Source: UBA6623 sp965238125 (GTDB taxonomy: Bacteria; Acidobacteriota; Terriglobia; Bryobacterales; UBA6623). From it: a DNA stretch of 64,000 bases. The stretch lies in assembly GCA_965238125.1 (NCBI GenBank), contig OZ250179.1, positions 3,348,001 through 3,412,000 on the forward strand. The letters run 5' to 3'. The notes beneath the pieces are model-generated. The model was given only the letters and a program-made list of their open reading frames with translations, did not search any database and had not been told where the DNA came from. Made by a program: the position numbers and the translations under genes. This document shows positions 1 to 7,944 of the stretch, in pieces (within the stretch, counting starts at the first letter, position 1; the number at the start of each line of letters is the position of its first letter).

Positions 1-1
1 C

Positions 2-1000
2 CAGTTCACTTACCGAGGCGTTTTTGAACAGGCCAAGCGCGGGCCGCTGACAGGACGCTTCGGGTTCTGGGGGCTGGCGCGCGACTACGACGTCGCGGGT
101 GCGGAGGCTCTTTCTCCGCCGGTCGACCAGAGCGCCGTTGCCGTATTCGGCCTCGAAGAGATCGAACTCGAACGCGTCAAGTTTCAGTTCGGAGGGCGAC
201 TCGAACGAAACCGTTACGAGCCCGTCGGACTTCGCGAAAGGACGTTCAGCGGCGTTTCGGCGGCGGCGGGAATCCACGCCGACCTGGGCCGGAACTCGGC
301 GCTGGTGATCAACTATACCCATTCCCACCGCGCGCCCGCTCTCGAGGAACTCTACAACAACGGCCCCCACATCGGAACGGTTTCGTTCGAGATCGGAGAC
401 CCGAATCTAACCTCGGAAATCGGCAACGGCCTCGAAGTATCGCTACGCCGCGAAGGCAGGCGCATTCGCGGAGAGTTGAACGGGTTTTACTACGGCTTCG
501 ACAACTTCGTCTTTCCTTTTGCGACGGGCGAGGTCCGCGAGGGCCTGCCGGTCCTCCAGTTCACGCAACTCGACAGCCACTTTCTGGGAATGGAGGCCGC
601 GGGCGGCCTGCGCCTCCGCGACGGTCTCTGGTTCAACCTGGGGATGGACTTCGTCGACGCGCAAGAAACGACGCGCAACACCCCGCTGCCGCGCATCCCG
701 CCGCTCCGAGCCAAGGTGGGATTCGACTGGCGGCGGGGAGGGCTCAGCATCAAGCCTCACATCGTGATGGCCGCCTCGCAACACCAAACGTTCACGACCG
801 AGACGCGCACTCCGGCATATACCGTGTTGAATTTGAAGGCGTCCTACACGATCCCCACGCAGCATCTGGCGCATCAGTTCTCGGTCAACGTCTTCAACAT
901 CGCCGACCGCCTCTATCGCAACCACTCGTCGTTCATTAAAGACCTGGCGCCGGAGATCGGACGAGGCGTGCGGTTTACCTACGCCGTCCGATTTTTCTAG
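2..1000 (+). CDS. TonB-dependent receptor, C-terminal part (5' end outside window)
   Basis: This is the last 332 codons of an outer-membrane TonB-dependent receptor. The frame is open from the first bases of the window, so the signal peptide, plug and early barrel are missing. Visible features are alternating amphipathic beta strands, the receptor motif SHRAPALEELYNNGPHIGT (from about base 326) followed by FEIGDPNL, and a C-terminus ending in aromatic residues (VRFTYAVRFF), as expected for barrel insertion. The SHRAPALEEL/NGPHIGT stretch is typical of the ZnuD-like metal-receptor branch, so zinc or another metal is a plausible substrate. That is inference, because the plug and any histidine-rich loops lie outside the window. 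The stop is at 998-1000. Nothing coding is seen before the next gene, which runs on the opposite strand. Confidence 0.9.
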   Translation, partial: QFTYRGVFEQAKRGPLTGRFGFWGLARDYDVAGAEALSPPVDQSAVAVFGLEEIELERVKFQFGGRLERNRYEPVGLRERTFSGVSAAAGIHADLGRNSALVINYTHSHRAPALEELYNNGPHIGTVSFEIGDPNLTSEIGNGLEVSLRREGRRIRGELNGFYYGFDNFVFPFATGEVREGLPVLQFTQLDSHFLGMEAAGGLRLRDGLWFNLGMDFVDAQETTRNTPLPRIPPLRAKVGFDWRRGGLSIKPHIVMAASQHQTFTTETRTPAYTVLNLKASYTIPTQHLAHQFSVNVFNIADRLYRNHSSFIKDLAPEIGRGVRFTYAVRFF

Positions 1001-1694
1001 GGGAGCCGCGGACGCGGACGCCGGTGGTCACGGTTTCGCTCGACACTCTGAGTCGCGCACCTTAACCTCGGAACCTTCTCCACAAATGGTCGTGTGTAAG
1101 GATAAGAGCCGCTGCTGAAGCATGCTTTACGGCCGCACTGATCTTGCGCATCAACCTTTCGACCCTCTCTTCTGCTGTTGAGTCGGGCAAGTGTCTCAAT
1201 ATAGCCAGCGCCTCGATTTCGGACGTGAAATGGAGTCGAACTGAAGCCCTACCGAGGTCATCGTGAAACACTTCGATAGATCCGACCACCCCATTGGGCC
1301 GAAGATGTTGAACCGCAAAAATCGCTGCTTGCCCACCGAAATGGCCACCAACATCGTGGCGAACTTTCTTAAAAAACGGTTCGGCGTGCCGGAAATACCG
1401 AACGGCGCGTGACCAAGTCAATTTCTTGTGGCGGCTGAATTTGGTTTTTATGTTCTGGAAGCCCGGTTCTTCGTCGAGCAACCGTAACGCTTCAGCAAAT
1501 TCCACAAACGTCGAAGTGAACCGTCTAATGAAGTAGACCCTCCTGGCCGGAGCCCTGACACCAAAACGTTTGGAGAAATCGTCGCAATCCAGGCCCTCGA
1601 CCTCGATTTTCATATCTTCGAATAGCACGGCCACTCGCGCAATCCACGCGGACGTGTGCATTGCACGCGAATCATTTGGGAATACGTCCGCTAG

Positions 1695-3276
1695 GAGTCT
1701 GTCCGAGTATTCATTATCTTCTTGGAGAAAAAACAAAAGTGGGGGATAATGGTTTATGGGCAAAACCTACCGGGCCTACCTTCCCGAGCAGAAACTGCTG
1801 CTGCCTCCCAGTTTGCAGGATTGGCTGCCCGAAAACCACCTCGTCTATTTCGTCAACGACCTCGTTGATCAACTGGATTTGTCGGCCATCGAGAAGGTCT
1901 ATGAAAGGGAGCAGCGCGGGCAGCCGCCTTATCATCCGCGGCTGATGGTCAAACTGCTGCTCTACGGCTATTGCCTGGGCGTGCGCTCCTCGCGCCGGAT
2001 CGCCCGGCGGCTGGTCGAGGACGTAGCCTTTCGCGTGTTGGCGGCCGGCAACCAGCCCGACTTCCGCACGATCTCGGATTTTCGCAAGATCCACCTGGAA
2101 GCCCTCGAGGGGCTGTTCCAACAAGTGTTGCGGGTGGCGCTCGAGAGCGGGGCGATGAAGCTGGGTCGGGTGGCGCTCGACGGCACGAAGATGAAGGCCA
2201 ACGCCTCCAAGCACAAGGCCATGAGTTACGGGCGGATCCAGCACAGCGAGCCACAGTTGGCGGCCGAGGTGAAGCAAATGTTGGCCGAAGCCGAAGCAGT
2301 CGACGCGGCGGAGGACGCGCGCTACGGGGCCGAGAAGCCGGGCGACGAATTGCCCGAGGAGTTGCAACGCCGGCAGACGCGGCTGGAGAAGATTCGCCAA
2401 GCCAAGCAGGCGCTGGAGCAACGAGCGAAGCAACGGGCGCAACAGCAAGCCGCCGCCGCGGGTCGCTGTGACGAGCTGGCGCGGCAAGCCGAACCGCGCG
2501 ACAAAGATCAATACAATTTCACCGATCCGGAGTCGCGCATTATGAAAAGCGGCGACGGGTTCGTGCAGGGCTACAACGCACAGGCGGCGGTCGAGAGCGT
2601 GGCGCAATTGATTGTCGGGCAGACGCTGACCGAGGCGGCGAACGACAAAGAGCAACTGGCGCCGTTGGTGGAAGCGGTCGAGCGGCAGTCGGGGCAACGG
2701 CCCGACGAAGTGTTGGCCGACAGCGGCTATTGTTCGGAGAAGAACTTGGAATCGTTGGAAGCGCCCGAGAAGCCTGAGCAAAAGATCGAAGCGTATATTG
2801 CCGCCCAGAGACACCGGCGCGGACAACGGGCGTCGCCGCCGCGGGGGCGGATCCCGAGCCACCTCACGCGAGTCGAGCGGATGGAGCGCAAGTTACGGAC
2901 GAAAGCGGGAGCGAAGATGTACGCGCAACGCAAAGGGATCGTGGAGCCGATATTCGGACAGATTAAACAAGCCCGCGGGATTCGTCAATTTTTGTTGCGG
3001 GGGTTGAAGAAAGTGCGGGGCGAGTGGGCCTTGGTGTGCTTGACGCACAATATTTTGAAGATGCACGGGCTGTGTGGCGGAGCGTGATGGAGAAAAACCG
3101 GGAAGGGGGCGCCGGCGAGGCGCATGGAGGGCTCTGGAAGCCGTTTTGGGCGGCCCGCGCGGTTTGTTTGTGGCGCCCGGCGGTCGACGAGCCTTCCGCG
3201 CCCGTGCGTCGCTGACCTCGGCGCCCGAATCTCCCGCCCTGCCGGAACTGTGCCAAGTTGTTACTCGGACAGACTC
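1695..3276 (+). mobile_element. IS1182-family insertion sequence, complete, with CTAG target duplication
   Basis: The ends are perfect inverted repeats: GAGTCTGTCCGAGTA at 1695-1709 and its complement at 3262-3276. Each end is flanked by CTAG (1691-1694 and 3277-3280), which makes 19 matching bases including the flanks. CTAG is itself a palindrome, so the boundary could be drawn to include it. Removing one copy restores the interrupted host reading frame, which supports CTAG being the target duplication. The element is about 1.58 kb and carries one transposase gene (1756-3087). The 170 bases between that gene and the right end show no further gene. Confidence 0.9.
1756..3087 (+). CDS. IS1182-family transposase
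   Basis: DDE transposase of 443 residues. The N-terminal third has the DUF772-type domain of IS1182/IS5-like transposases (FVNDLVDQLDLSAIEKVYE, then a QPPYHPRLMVKLLLYGYC segment around residues 54-75). DGTKMKANASKHKAMSY (about residues 141-157) matches the first catalytic Asp region. A charged, coiled-coil-like middle (about residues 170-245, rich in Glu/Gln/Arg) separates it from a C-terminal domain with VLADSGYCSEKN and the final EPIFGQIKQARGIRQFLLRGL, where the conserved catalytic Glu is expected. The length is normal for the family and no frameshift is seen, so the enzyme is probably active. The start is 61 bases inside the left inverted repeat. Confidence 0.93.
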   Translation: MGKTYRAYLPEQKLLLPPSLQDWLPENHLVYFVNDLVDQLDLSAIEKVYEREQRGQPPYHPRLMVKLLLYGYCLGVRSSRRIARRLVEDVAFRVLAAGNQPDFRTISDFRKIHLEALEGLFQQVLRVALESGAMKLGRVALDGTKMKANASKHKAMSYGRIQHSEPQLAAEVKQMLAEAEAVDAAEDARYGAEKPGDELPEELQRRQTRLEKIRQAKQALEQRAKQRAQQQAAAAGRCDELARQAEPRDKDQYNFTDPESRIMKSGDGFVQGYNAQAAVESVAQLIVGQTLTEAANDKEQLAPLVEAVERQSGQRPDEVLADSGYCSEKNLESLEAPEKPEQKIEAYIAAQRHRRGQRASPPRGRIPSHLTRVERMERKLRTKAGAKMYAQRKGIVEPIFGQIKQARGIRQFLLRGLKKVRGEWALVCLTHNILKMHGLCGGA

Positions 3277-3489
3277 CTAGGTAACCCACCTTGGTCCTCG
3301 ATCTGCTCATAGAGTCGTATTGTGCCAGCTTTGCCTTTTCATCTCAGAGCCTCTCGGTTTCGACCGAGTCTCACCCGGGGAGTTGCTGCTGAACTGCGCT
3401 GCCGATGACGAGCGGTCACTGTTGGTGGATTGAAGGAGCTTTGATGTCGGGCACGCGGCCCGCGCCGGTCCCCGCCTCGATGCTGTGTC

Positions 3490-4677
3490 CTACTCCCGCA
3501 GCAACTTACGAATACCCCGCGTCGCTTGGCGCGTTCGGTGCTCGTTTTCGATCAGGGCGAAGCGCACGTAGCCTTCGCCGCTGGGGCCGAAACCGATGCC
3601 GGGCGAAACGGCGACGAGGGCCTTTTGCAGCAGCATCTTCGAGAATTCCAGCGACCCGGCCCATTCGTATTTCTCCGGGATCTTGGCCCACAGAAACATC
3701 GTTGCCGGCGGAGCTTCCACCATCCACCCGGCGCGGTGCAGGCCGGCGACCAACACATCGCGGCGTTTCTGATAAACGTCGCGGATCTTGCGCGTCTCTT
3801 CCTCGCACTCGCGCAAAGCAATGATCGACGCAATTTGAATCGGCTGAAAAACCCCGTAGTCGAGGTAGCTCTTGATGCGTCCCAGCGCGTTGATCATCTT
3901 CGGGTTGCCGAGACAAAAGCCGATGCGCCAGCCGGCCATGTTGTAGCTTTTCGACATCGAGAAGATTTCGACAGCCACCTCCTTCGCGCCGGGAACTTTC
4001 AGAATGCTCGGGGGGCTCATCCCGTCAAACCCCAGGTCGGCGTAGGCAAAATCATGGACGATCATCGTGCCGTGCCGATGCGCCCACTCGACAAGCGTCT
4101 CGAAAAACGACTTGTCGACGCACAGCGTCGTCGGGTTGTGCGGAAACGAGACGAGCACCATTTTCGGGGGCTTCGACGCCGTGCGGTAAAGGTCCTCGAG
4201 GCGGTTGAGAAACTCCTCGGGCGAGGGCATCGGGAGGTTGCAAGCCTCGCCCTCGGCCATCACCACGCCCCACTGGTGAATCGGGTAGGAAGGATCGGGC
4301 GTGACCACGGGATCGCCGGGGCCGATGACGGCGAACAGTAAATGTGCAATGGCGTCTTTCGCGCCCATCGCCACAAGCGCTTCTTTCTCGGGGTCGAGCT
4401 GGATCCCGTAGTTGGCTTCGTAGCGCTTGGCGATCTCTTCGCGCAAACGCGGAATGCCGCGCGACATCGAGTAGCGATGGTTGCGTTTGTTGCGCGCCGC
4501 TTCGGCAAGCTTGCCGACCACGATGCGGGGAGTGGCGCCGTCGGGATTGCCCATTCCCAGATCAATGACGTCGAGACCGACGGCCCTCGCCTTCGCCCGC
4601 ATTTCATTGATGACGGCAAAGACGTAGGGCGGCAATTTGCCGATGCGGTAAAAGGGTTTGTCGTCCAACAGTCCCAT
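3490..4677 (-). CDS. Class I/II pyridoxal-phosphate aminotransferase (AlaC / LL-DAP aminotransferase-like)
   Basis: Fold-type I aminotransferase of 395 residues. The Schiff-base lysine is K243 in SMSKSYNMAGWRIGF. Other PLP-pocket motifs are GMGNPDGATP (41-50), the HNPTT loop (N181) and the HDFAYADLGFDG stretch (208-219). The N-terminus (FYRIGKLPPYVFAVINEMRAKAR) is typical of the branch that includes the glutamate-pyruvate aminotransferase AlaC and LL-diaminopimelate aminotransferase relatives, often annotated as alanine or aspartate aminotransferases. Substrate cannot be fixed from sequence. A cytoplasmic amino-acid biosynthetic role is expected. The gene is monocistronic and divergent from the GNAT gene at 4833. 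Length and motifs are complete. Confidence 0.92.
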   Translation of the reverse strand: MGLLDDKPFYRIGKLPPYVFAVINEMRAKARAVGLDVIDLGMGNPDGATPRIVVGKLAEAARNKRNHRYSMSRGIPRLREEIAKRYEANYGIQLDPEKEALVAMGAKDAIAHLLFAVIGPGDPVVTPDPSYPIHQWGVVMAEGEACNLPMPSPEEFLNRLEDLYRTASKPPKMVLVSFPHNPTTLCVDKSFFETLVEWAHRHGTMIVHDFAYADLGFDGMSPPSILKVPGAKEVAVEIFSMSKSYNMAGWRIGFCLGNPKMINALGRIKSYLDYGVFQPIQIASIIALRECEEETRKIRDVYQKRRDVLVAGLHRAGWMVEAPPATMFLWAKIPEKYEWAGSLEFSKMLLQKALVAVSPGIGFGPSGEGYVRFALIENEHRTRQATRGIRKLLRE

Positions 4678-4832
4678 GGGATTCCCGCGGGCCGCGAGCC
4701 AAGGTGGCGGCCGTTGCGTTTCTTCTTTCGATCATAACGCGCCGCGCGCCGACGGCCCGTTTTCGCCGGCCGCCCATGCTTGCCGCGCGCGGGCCGGATA
4801 TGCCATGGTGCAGGGGATTCTCTGGAGACCCG

Positions 4833-5303
4833 ATGGCCTTAACGTTTCGACCCGCCCGCCCGGAAGACCACGAGCGACTCGAGCAGATCGTCGTCGAGGG
4901 TTTTGAGACAGTGACGCTGCAGACCTTCGTCGACGAACACTTCGGTTTGCTGAACGGCAGCGACTGGCGCGATCGCTGGCGGGCGCGTTTTCGGCGCGCG
5001 ATCGAGACCGAGATCGTGATGGTCGGGGAGACGACGGGCGAGATCGCCTCGGTGATCGCCGGAAAGGTCGATCCGCGAACGCGACTCGGGTATGTCGATA
5101 TCCTCGCCGTCGCCCGCGGCCACCAGCGACACGGGTACGGCCGAGAGACGCTGCGCTGGATGCTCGCCCATCTGAAGAGCCTCGGAGCGATTCACGCGCA
5201 TCTCGATTGTCTGGTCACCAATGTGGAAGCCAACGGCCTTTACGAGTCGGAAGGCTTTGTCGATGTCGGCCGCACGGTGAATTGGTATATCAAGATTCCG
5301 TAG
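4833..5303 (+). CDS. GNAT-family N-acetyltransferase
   Basis: A 156-residue acetyltransferase. The chosen ATG at 4833 (MALTFRPARPEDHERLEQ) has a GGAG-type site at 4824-4828 and begins where the GNAT fold begins. A longer frame reaching back to 4704 would add 43 basic, low-quality residues and overlap the divergent promoter region, so it was rejected. The acetyl-CoA-binding motif A reads LGYVDILAVARGHQRHGYGRE (V-x-x-x-x-R/Q-x-x-G-x-G/A pattern). The C-terminal strand motif N(V)EANGLYESEGFVDVGR is the usual GNAT ending. The acceptor substrate is unknown. It is followed by a strong hairpin at 5369-5389. Confidence 0.88.
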   Translation: MALTFRPARPEDHERLEQIVVEGFETVTLQTFVDEHFGLLNGSDWRDRWRARFRRAIETEIVMVGETTGEIASVIAGKVDPRTRLGYVDILAVARGHQRHGYGRETLRWMLAHLKSLGAIHAHLDCLVTNVEANGLYESEGFVDVGRTVNWYIKIP

Positions 5304-5368
5304 CGCGGCCGTAGTGCAACGACCGCGTGAAAAAGTTTGTTTGGCTGCAAAGCACTATTCTTGAGTGA

Positions 5369-5389
5369 CCGCATCGCGTGGCGATGCGG
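5369..5389. terminator. Perfect hairpin downstream of the GNAT gene
   Basis: CCGCATCGC, a 3-base loop GTG, then GCGATGCGG form a perfect 9-bp stem, 66 bases after the GNAT stop codon and between two convergent genes. No U-tract follows on either strand. It is therefore only a candidate transcript end or RNA-stability element. Confidence 0.4.
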
Positions 5390-5447
5390 CTCATCGAAGC
5401 CTTCTCAACATGGTCGCGGAAAGGTGTCTTTCTCGTGGTCTGAGTAC

Positions 5448-5643
5448 TAGCCCGCATTTCTCATCGCCTGACGAGCAAAGAACACGATAGGCCCGCCATT
5501 ACTTCGTTGCGCTTGCTCGGGGTGCTCGCCGTACTGTTCAAGTACGCCTCTTTGCTTAAAAAATGGGCGCCAAGCGGCGCGCGCCTCGTACTGACGGACC
5601 TTTCATGCACTTTGCCTCGCCACGCGGTGAGAAAAGCGGGCTA
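5448..5643. repeat. 196-bp miniature inverted-repeat element, copy 1
   Basis: This segment recurs at 18172-18367 with the same orientation and length and only about 12 differences (about 94% identity). The ends form an imperfect terminal inverted repeat: 22 of 26 bases match, starting TAGCCCGC at both outer ends (TAGCCCGCATTTCTCA on the left, the complement of TAGCCCGCTTTTCTCA on the right). There is no open reading frame of note inside. The copy lies in the 354-bp gap between the convergent GNAT and PDZ genes. The layout is that of a non-autonomous transposon-like repeat. No parent transposase with these ends is in the window. Confidence 0.75.
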
Positions 5644-5657
5644 GATCGGGCCGGCCC

Positions 5658-6650
5658 TCACAGCGGCTTGGCGCGCTTCCCGCGAATAGGCCGGGCTTTG
5701 GTGTCGGGCTCTTCACGCGGCTGTTCCCTCTCGCGCGGCTCCAACGTCAGCGTCGTCGCCGCGCCTTTTCGCATCACCGCCATCTTGATTTCCTGTCGAG
5801 AATCGGCCTGCTGGATCTTCTCCCGCAACTCCGAGGGCGAATCGACACCCTTACCGTCCACTGCGGTGATCACGTCACCCGCTTCGAGGCCCGCGCGCTT
5901 GCCCGCCGTATCCGCATCGACCGAACGCACCAAGACGCCTTCCTCGACGTCGAAATAGTCGGCCAATTGCCCCTCGACGGGCTCGAGTTCGGCACCCAAA
6001 TAGCGGTTCCGCATGACGATACGCGGCTGCGGCATGTCCATGATTTTCTCGCGGATCCACTTCAAATTCGGCACGGGCGCCGTGCAGTTTTCTTCCTCCC
6101 CGTCGCAGAACCAGAACTGACGGGCTTGCGCCGCCTTGCGACGACCAATCTTGGCGGTCAATTCGCGGGGCGTGCCGTCCCGCAGAATCGACATGGCGAC
6201 CGTGCGTCCCGCCGGCGTTTCCCGTACCAGGCGGACAAAGTGCTCGACTCCGCGCACATCCTGCCCTTCAAGCTTCACGACCACGTCTCCCTTTTCCAAT
6301 CCGCTTTCAGCCGCGGGGCTTTTGTCGGCGACATTACTGACCTCGACGCCGTGGGGCGAATCCATGTTGAGTTCCGCAGCGCGGGCTTGGTTGATCTCAA
6401 CAATGTGGATGCCGAGGTAACTGCCTCCCGGGCGGGCGCCAGCGGCCATAAGCGGCGCCACGGTCCGCCCCGGCATCGCAAAGTATTGGCCCGCGACCCG
6501 CGGTCCGCCGGGAACTGTGTAGTCGAACAACAAAGGCCCCTCGTGGTGTCCTCTCCGGGGGTGAGGATCCGGATCCGCGTCCCGTTGGGCGTAGGCCGCG
6601 GGCAGTGAAAACAGAATCAAAGCAAGAAAGTACGTCGCTGTCGTTTTCAT
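5658..6650 (-). CDS. Secreted protein with two PDZ domains
   Basis: A 330-residue exported protein. A Sec signal peptide (MKTTATYFLALILFSLPAAYAQ, cleavage expected near residue 21) leads to a Pro/Gly-rich linker. PDZ 1 follows (about 75-168: GSYLGIHIVEIN, ADKSPAAESGLEKGDVVVKLEGQ) and then PDZ 2 (about 215-305: YLGAELEPVEGQLADYFDVEEGVLV, GLEAGDVITAVDGKGV). No trypsin-like or other catalytic domain is present, so this is not a DegP/HtrA protease. The tail is highly charged. It is the last gene of the minus-strand run sigma factor, anti-sigma factor, DUF4097 protein, PDZ protein, so a role in an envelope-stress response is likely but inferred. The spacer to the DUF4097 gene is 62 bases. Confidence 0.85.
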   Translation of the reverse strand: MKTTATYFLALILFSLPAAYAQRDADPDPHPRRGHHEGPLLFDYTVPGGPRVAGQYFAMPGRTVAPLMAAGARPGGSYLGIHIVEINQARAAELNMDSPHGVEVSNVADKSPAAESGLEKGDVVVKLEGQDVRGVEHFVRLVRETPAGRTVAMSILRDGTPRELTAKIGRRKAAQARQFWFCDGEEENCTAPVPNLKWIREKIMDMPQPRIVMRNRYLGAELEPVEGQLADYFDVEEGVLVRSVDADTAGKRAGLEAGDVITAVDGKGVDSPSELREKIQQADSRQEIKMAVMRKGAATTLTLEPREREQPREEPDTKARPIRGKRAKPL

Positions 6651-6712
6651 GACTCAGCTCCTCGTTCTAATCGTTAAACCGAACGTCCGTACCGACGGGC
6701 CGGCAATAATCA

Positions 6713-7906
6713 CTACCTTTCCGCCGCTCGCCGAATCTGAATCGTTCCGTTCGTATTGCGAATTCTCAAAACCGGCCCGCCGCCGTTCAACTGTCCGCGA
6801 GCCGTAATCCCGCCGGCGAGAAAGCCCTTCCGCTTCCGCACCTGAATCGCCGCGAAGTCACTTTGAATCCGATTCCCGCGTCTTGCGAAATCAACATCGG
6901 CCTCCACGGTCAGCGCCAAAGTTGCCGGGATCACCACGACGATCGAACCGACATTCGTTTCCAGAAACGAGTCTTTCAGCGGACGCCCCGCCAAGAAAAC
7001 CGCGTGGATCCCGCCGGCGGCGCTGGCGGCTCGCACCGCACCGGCGACGTTGATGAGACGAATACTGCCGCCCGCCGTCTCGGCCCGCACGCCGTCCGGC
7101 GCCAAATCGACATGAATCGACCCGCCCGCCGTCTCGGCGTTGACGGTCCCGCCGACCTGTCCCAGCCGAATCGAGCCGCCCGCCGTTCCGGCCATCACGC
7201 TGCCGCCGACCCGATCGACTCGGATACCGCCGCCCGAGGTCTCCGCCACGAGCCGTCCCTCGACCCAGCCGGCCGTAATGCTGCCGCCGCTGGTCTCGAG
7301 CGCGGCGTCATCTCCGCCATGTTCCAGACGAATCGAGCCTCCCGCCGTCTCGGCCCGCACCGCGCCGCCGATCGTCCCCAGCATGATGCCGCCGCCGGCG
7401 GTGGCCGCGAGCACGTCGCCGCCGATCTTATCCATGCGAATCGAGCCGCCCGTCGTATCCGCGTTCACGCGACCCTGAATGCCCTCGACCGTCATCGACC
7501 CGCCTTCGGTCGTCAACAGAGCCTCGCGGGTCGATGCCAGCACGAGCAGCGTCATCTCCGCCAAGAAGTTGCAGCGAAAGCAATCCGGAGTCCCGAGCGA
7601 AACCGCCGCAGTGTCCCCCTGCAACGCCGCCGAAAAGGGCGCGGATTCGAGCAAATGCCGCGCTTCTTTCTCGTTGCGGGCTCTGATCTTCTTCATGACG
7701 CTGTAACGAACCGGTCCGCCTTGTTGCCCGGAAACCGTGATATTCCCCGTCGAGGAAACCCGTAACCGCGTGCCGGCCGGAATCGAACCCTCCACGGTCT
7801 GCACCCAATAGCGCCCCTGCTTTTGGATTGGGGAGAGCTGTTGCGCCGACAGCGTGAGGGTGAGAACCAGCAGGCCGCAGAGCCGAAAAATCATGGGAAT
7901 GTGCAT
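6713..7906 (-). CDS. Exported DUF4097-like beta-solenoid protein with Gly-Gly-Ser repeats
   Basis: A 397-residue exported protein. The start at 7906 (MHIPMIFRLCGLLVLTLTLSAQ) is preferred because it opens a clean signal peptide and has GGAAAGGA 8 bases upstream. A longer frame from 7948 adds 14 polar residues. From about residue 150 to 290 it contains roughly 10-12 tandem units of about 10-12 residues with the pattern A-E/G-T-A/S-G-G-S/G-I-x-hydrophobic (for example AETAGGSIRLEH, AETSGGGIRVDR). This predicts a right-handed beta-helix of the DUF4097/putative-adhesin kind. Two cysteines (about residues 110-114, DCFRCNF) precede the repeats. The family usually sits next to ECF sigma/anti-sigma pairs, as here. 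The molecular role is unknown. Confidence 0.82.
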   Translation of the reverse strand: MHIPMIFRLCGLLVLTLTLSAQQLSPIQKQGRYWVQTVEGSIPAGTRLRVSSTGNITVSGQQGGPVRYSVMKKIRARNEKEARHLLESAPFSAALQGDTAAVSLGTPDCFRCNFLAEMTLLVLASTREALLTTEGGSMTVEGIQGRVNADTTGGSIRMDKIGGDVLAATAGGGIMLGTIGGAVRAETAGGSIRLEHGGDDAALETSGGSITAGWVEGRLVAETSGGGIRVDRVGGSVMAGTAGGSIRLGQVGGTVNAETAGGSIHVDLAPDGVRAETAGGSIRLINVAGAVRAASAAGGIHAVFLAGRPLKDSFLETNVGSIVVVIPATLALTVEADVDFARRGNRIQSDFAAIQVRKRKGFLAGGITARGQLNGGGPVLRIRNTNGTIQIRRAAER

Positions 7907-7944
7907 CGTGTTTTCCTTTCCGTTTCCCATACCGAACACCGGGC

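Larger units (their letters stand above)
1062..3310 (-). pseudogene. Gene of unknown function split by an IS1182-family insertion
   Basis: A minus-strand gene is interrupted by the element at 1695-3276. Its first 11 codons (MSRSRTKVGYL, ATG at 3308-3310) lie right of the element and the other 209 codons (from ADVFPND, base 1691 downwards) lie left of it. Removing the element and one CTAG copy joins the two parts in frame into a 220-residue protein. The product is not recognised. It is soluble-looking and mostly helical, rich in Arg/Phe/His, with no signal peptide or membrane segment. A readthrough start inside the element (ATG at 1761-1763) would give a 233-residue chimera whose first 24 residues come from element DNA, so the C-terminal 95% could still be made. 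The nearby receptor gene is on the other strand and gives no hint of function. Confidence 0.8.

Noticed and set aside
1714..2862. Long minus-strand open frame opposite the IS1182 transposase
   Set aside because: GC-rich antisense shadow with Arg/Leu-rich, domain-free translation. The plus-strand transposase explains the region.
5369..5389. Confirmed rho-independent terminator
   Set aside because: The stem is perfect but no T-run follows on either strand, so it is only kept as a candidate.
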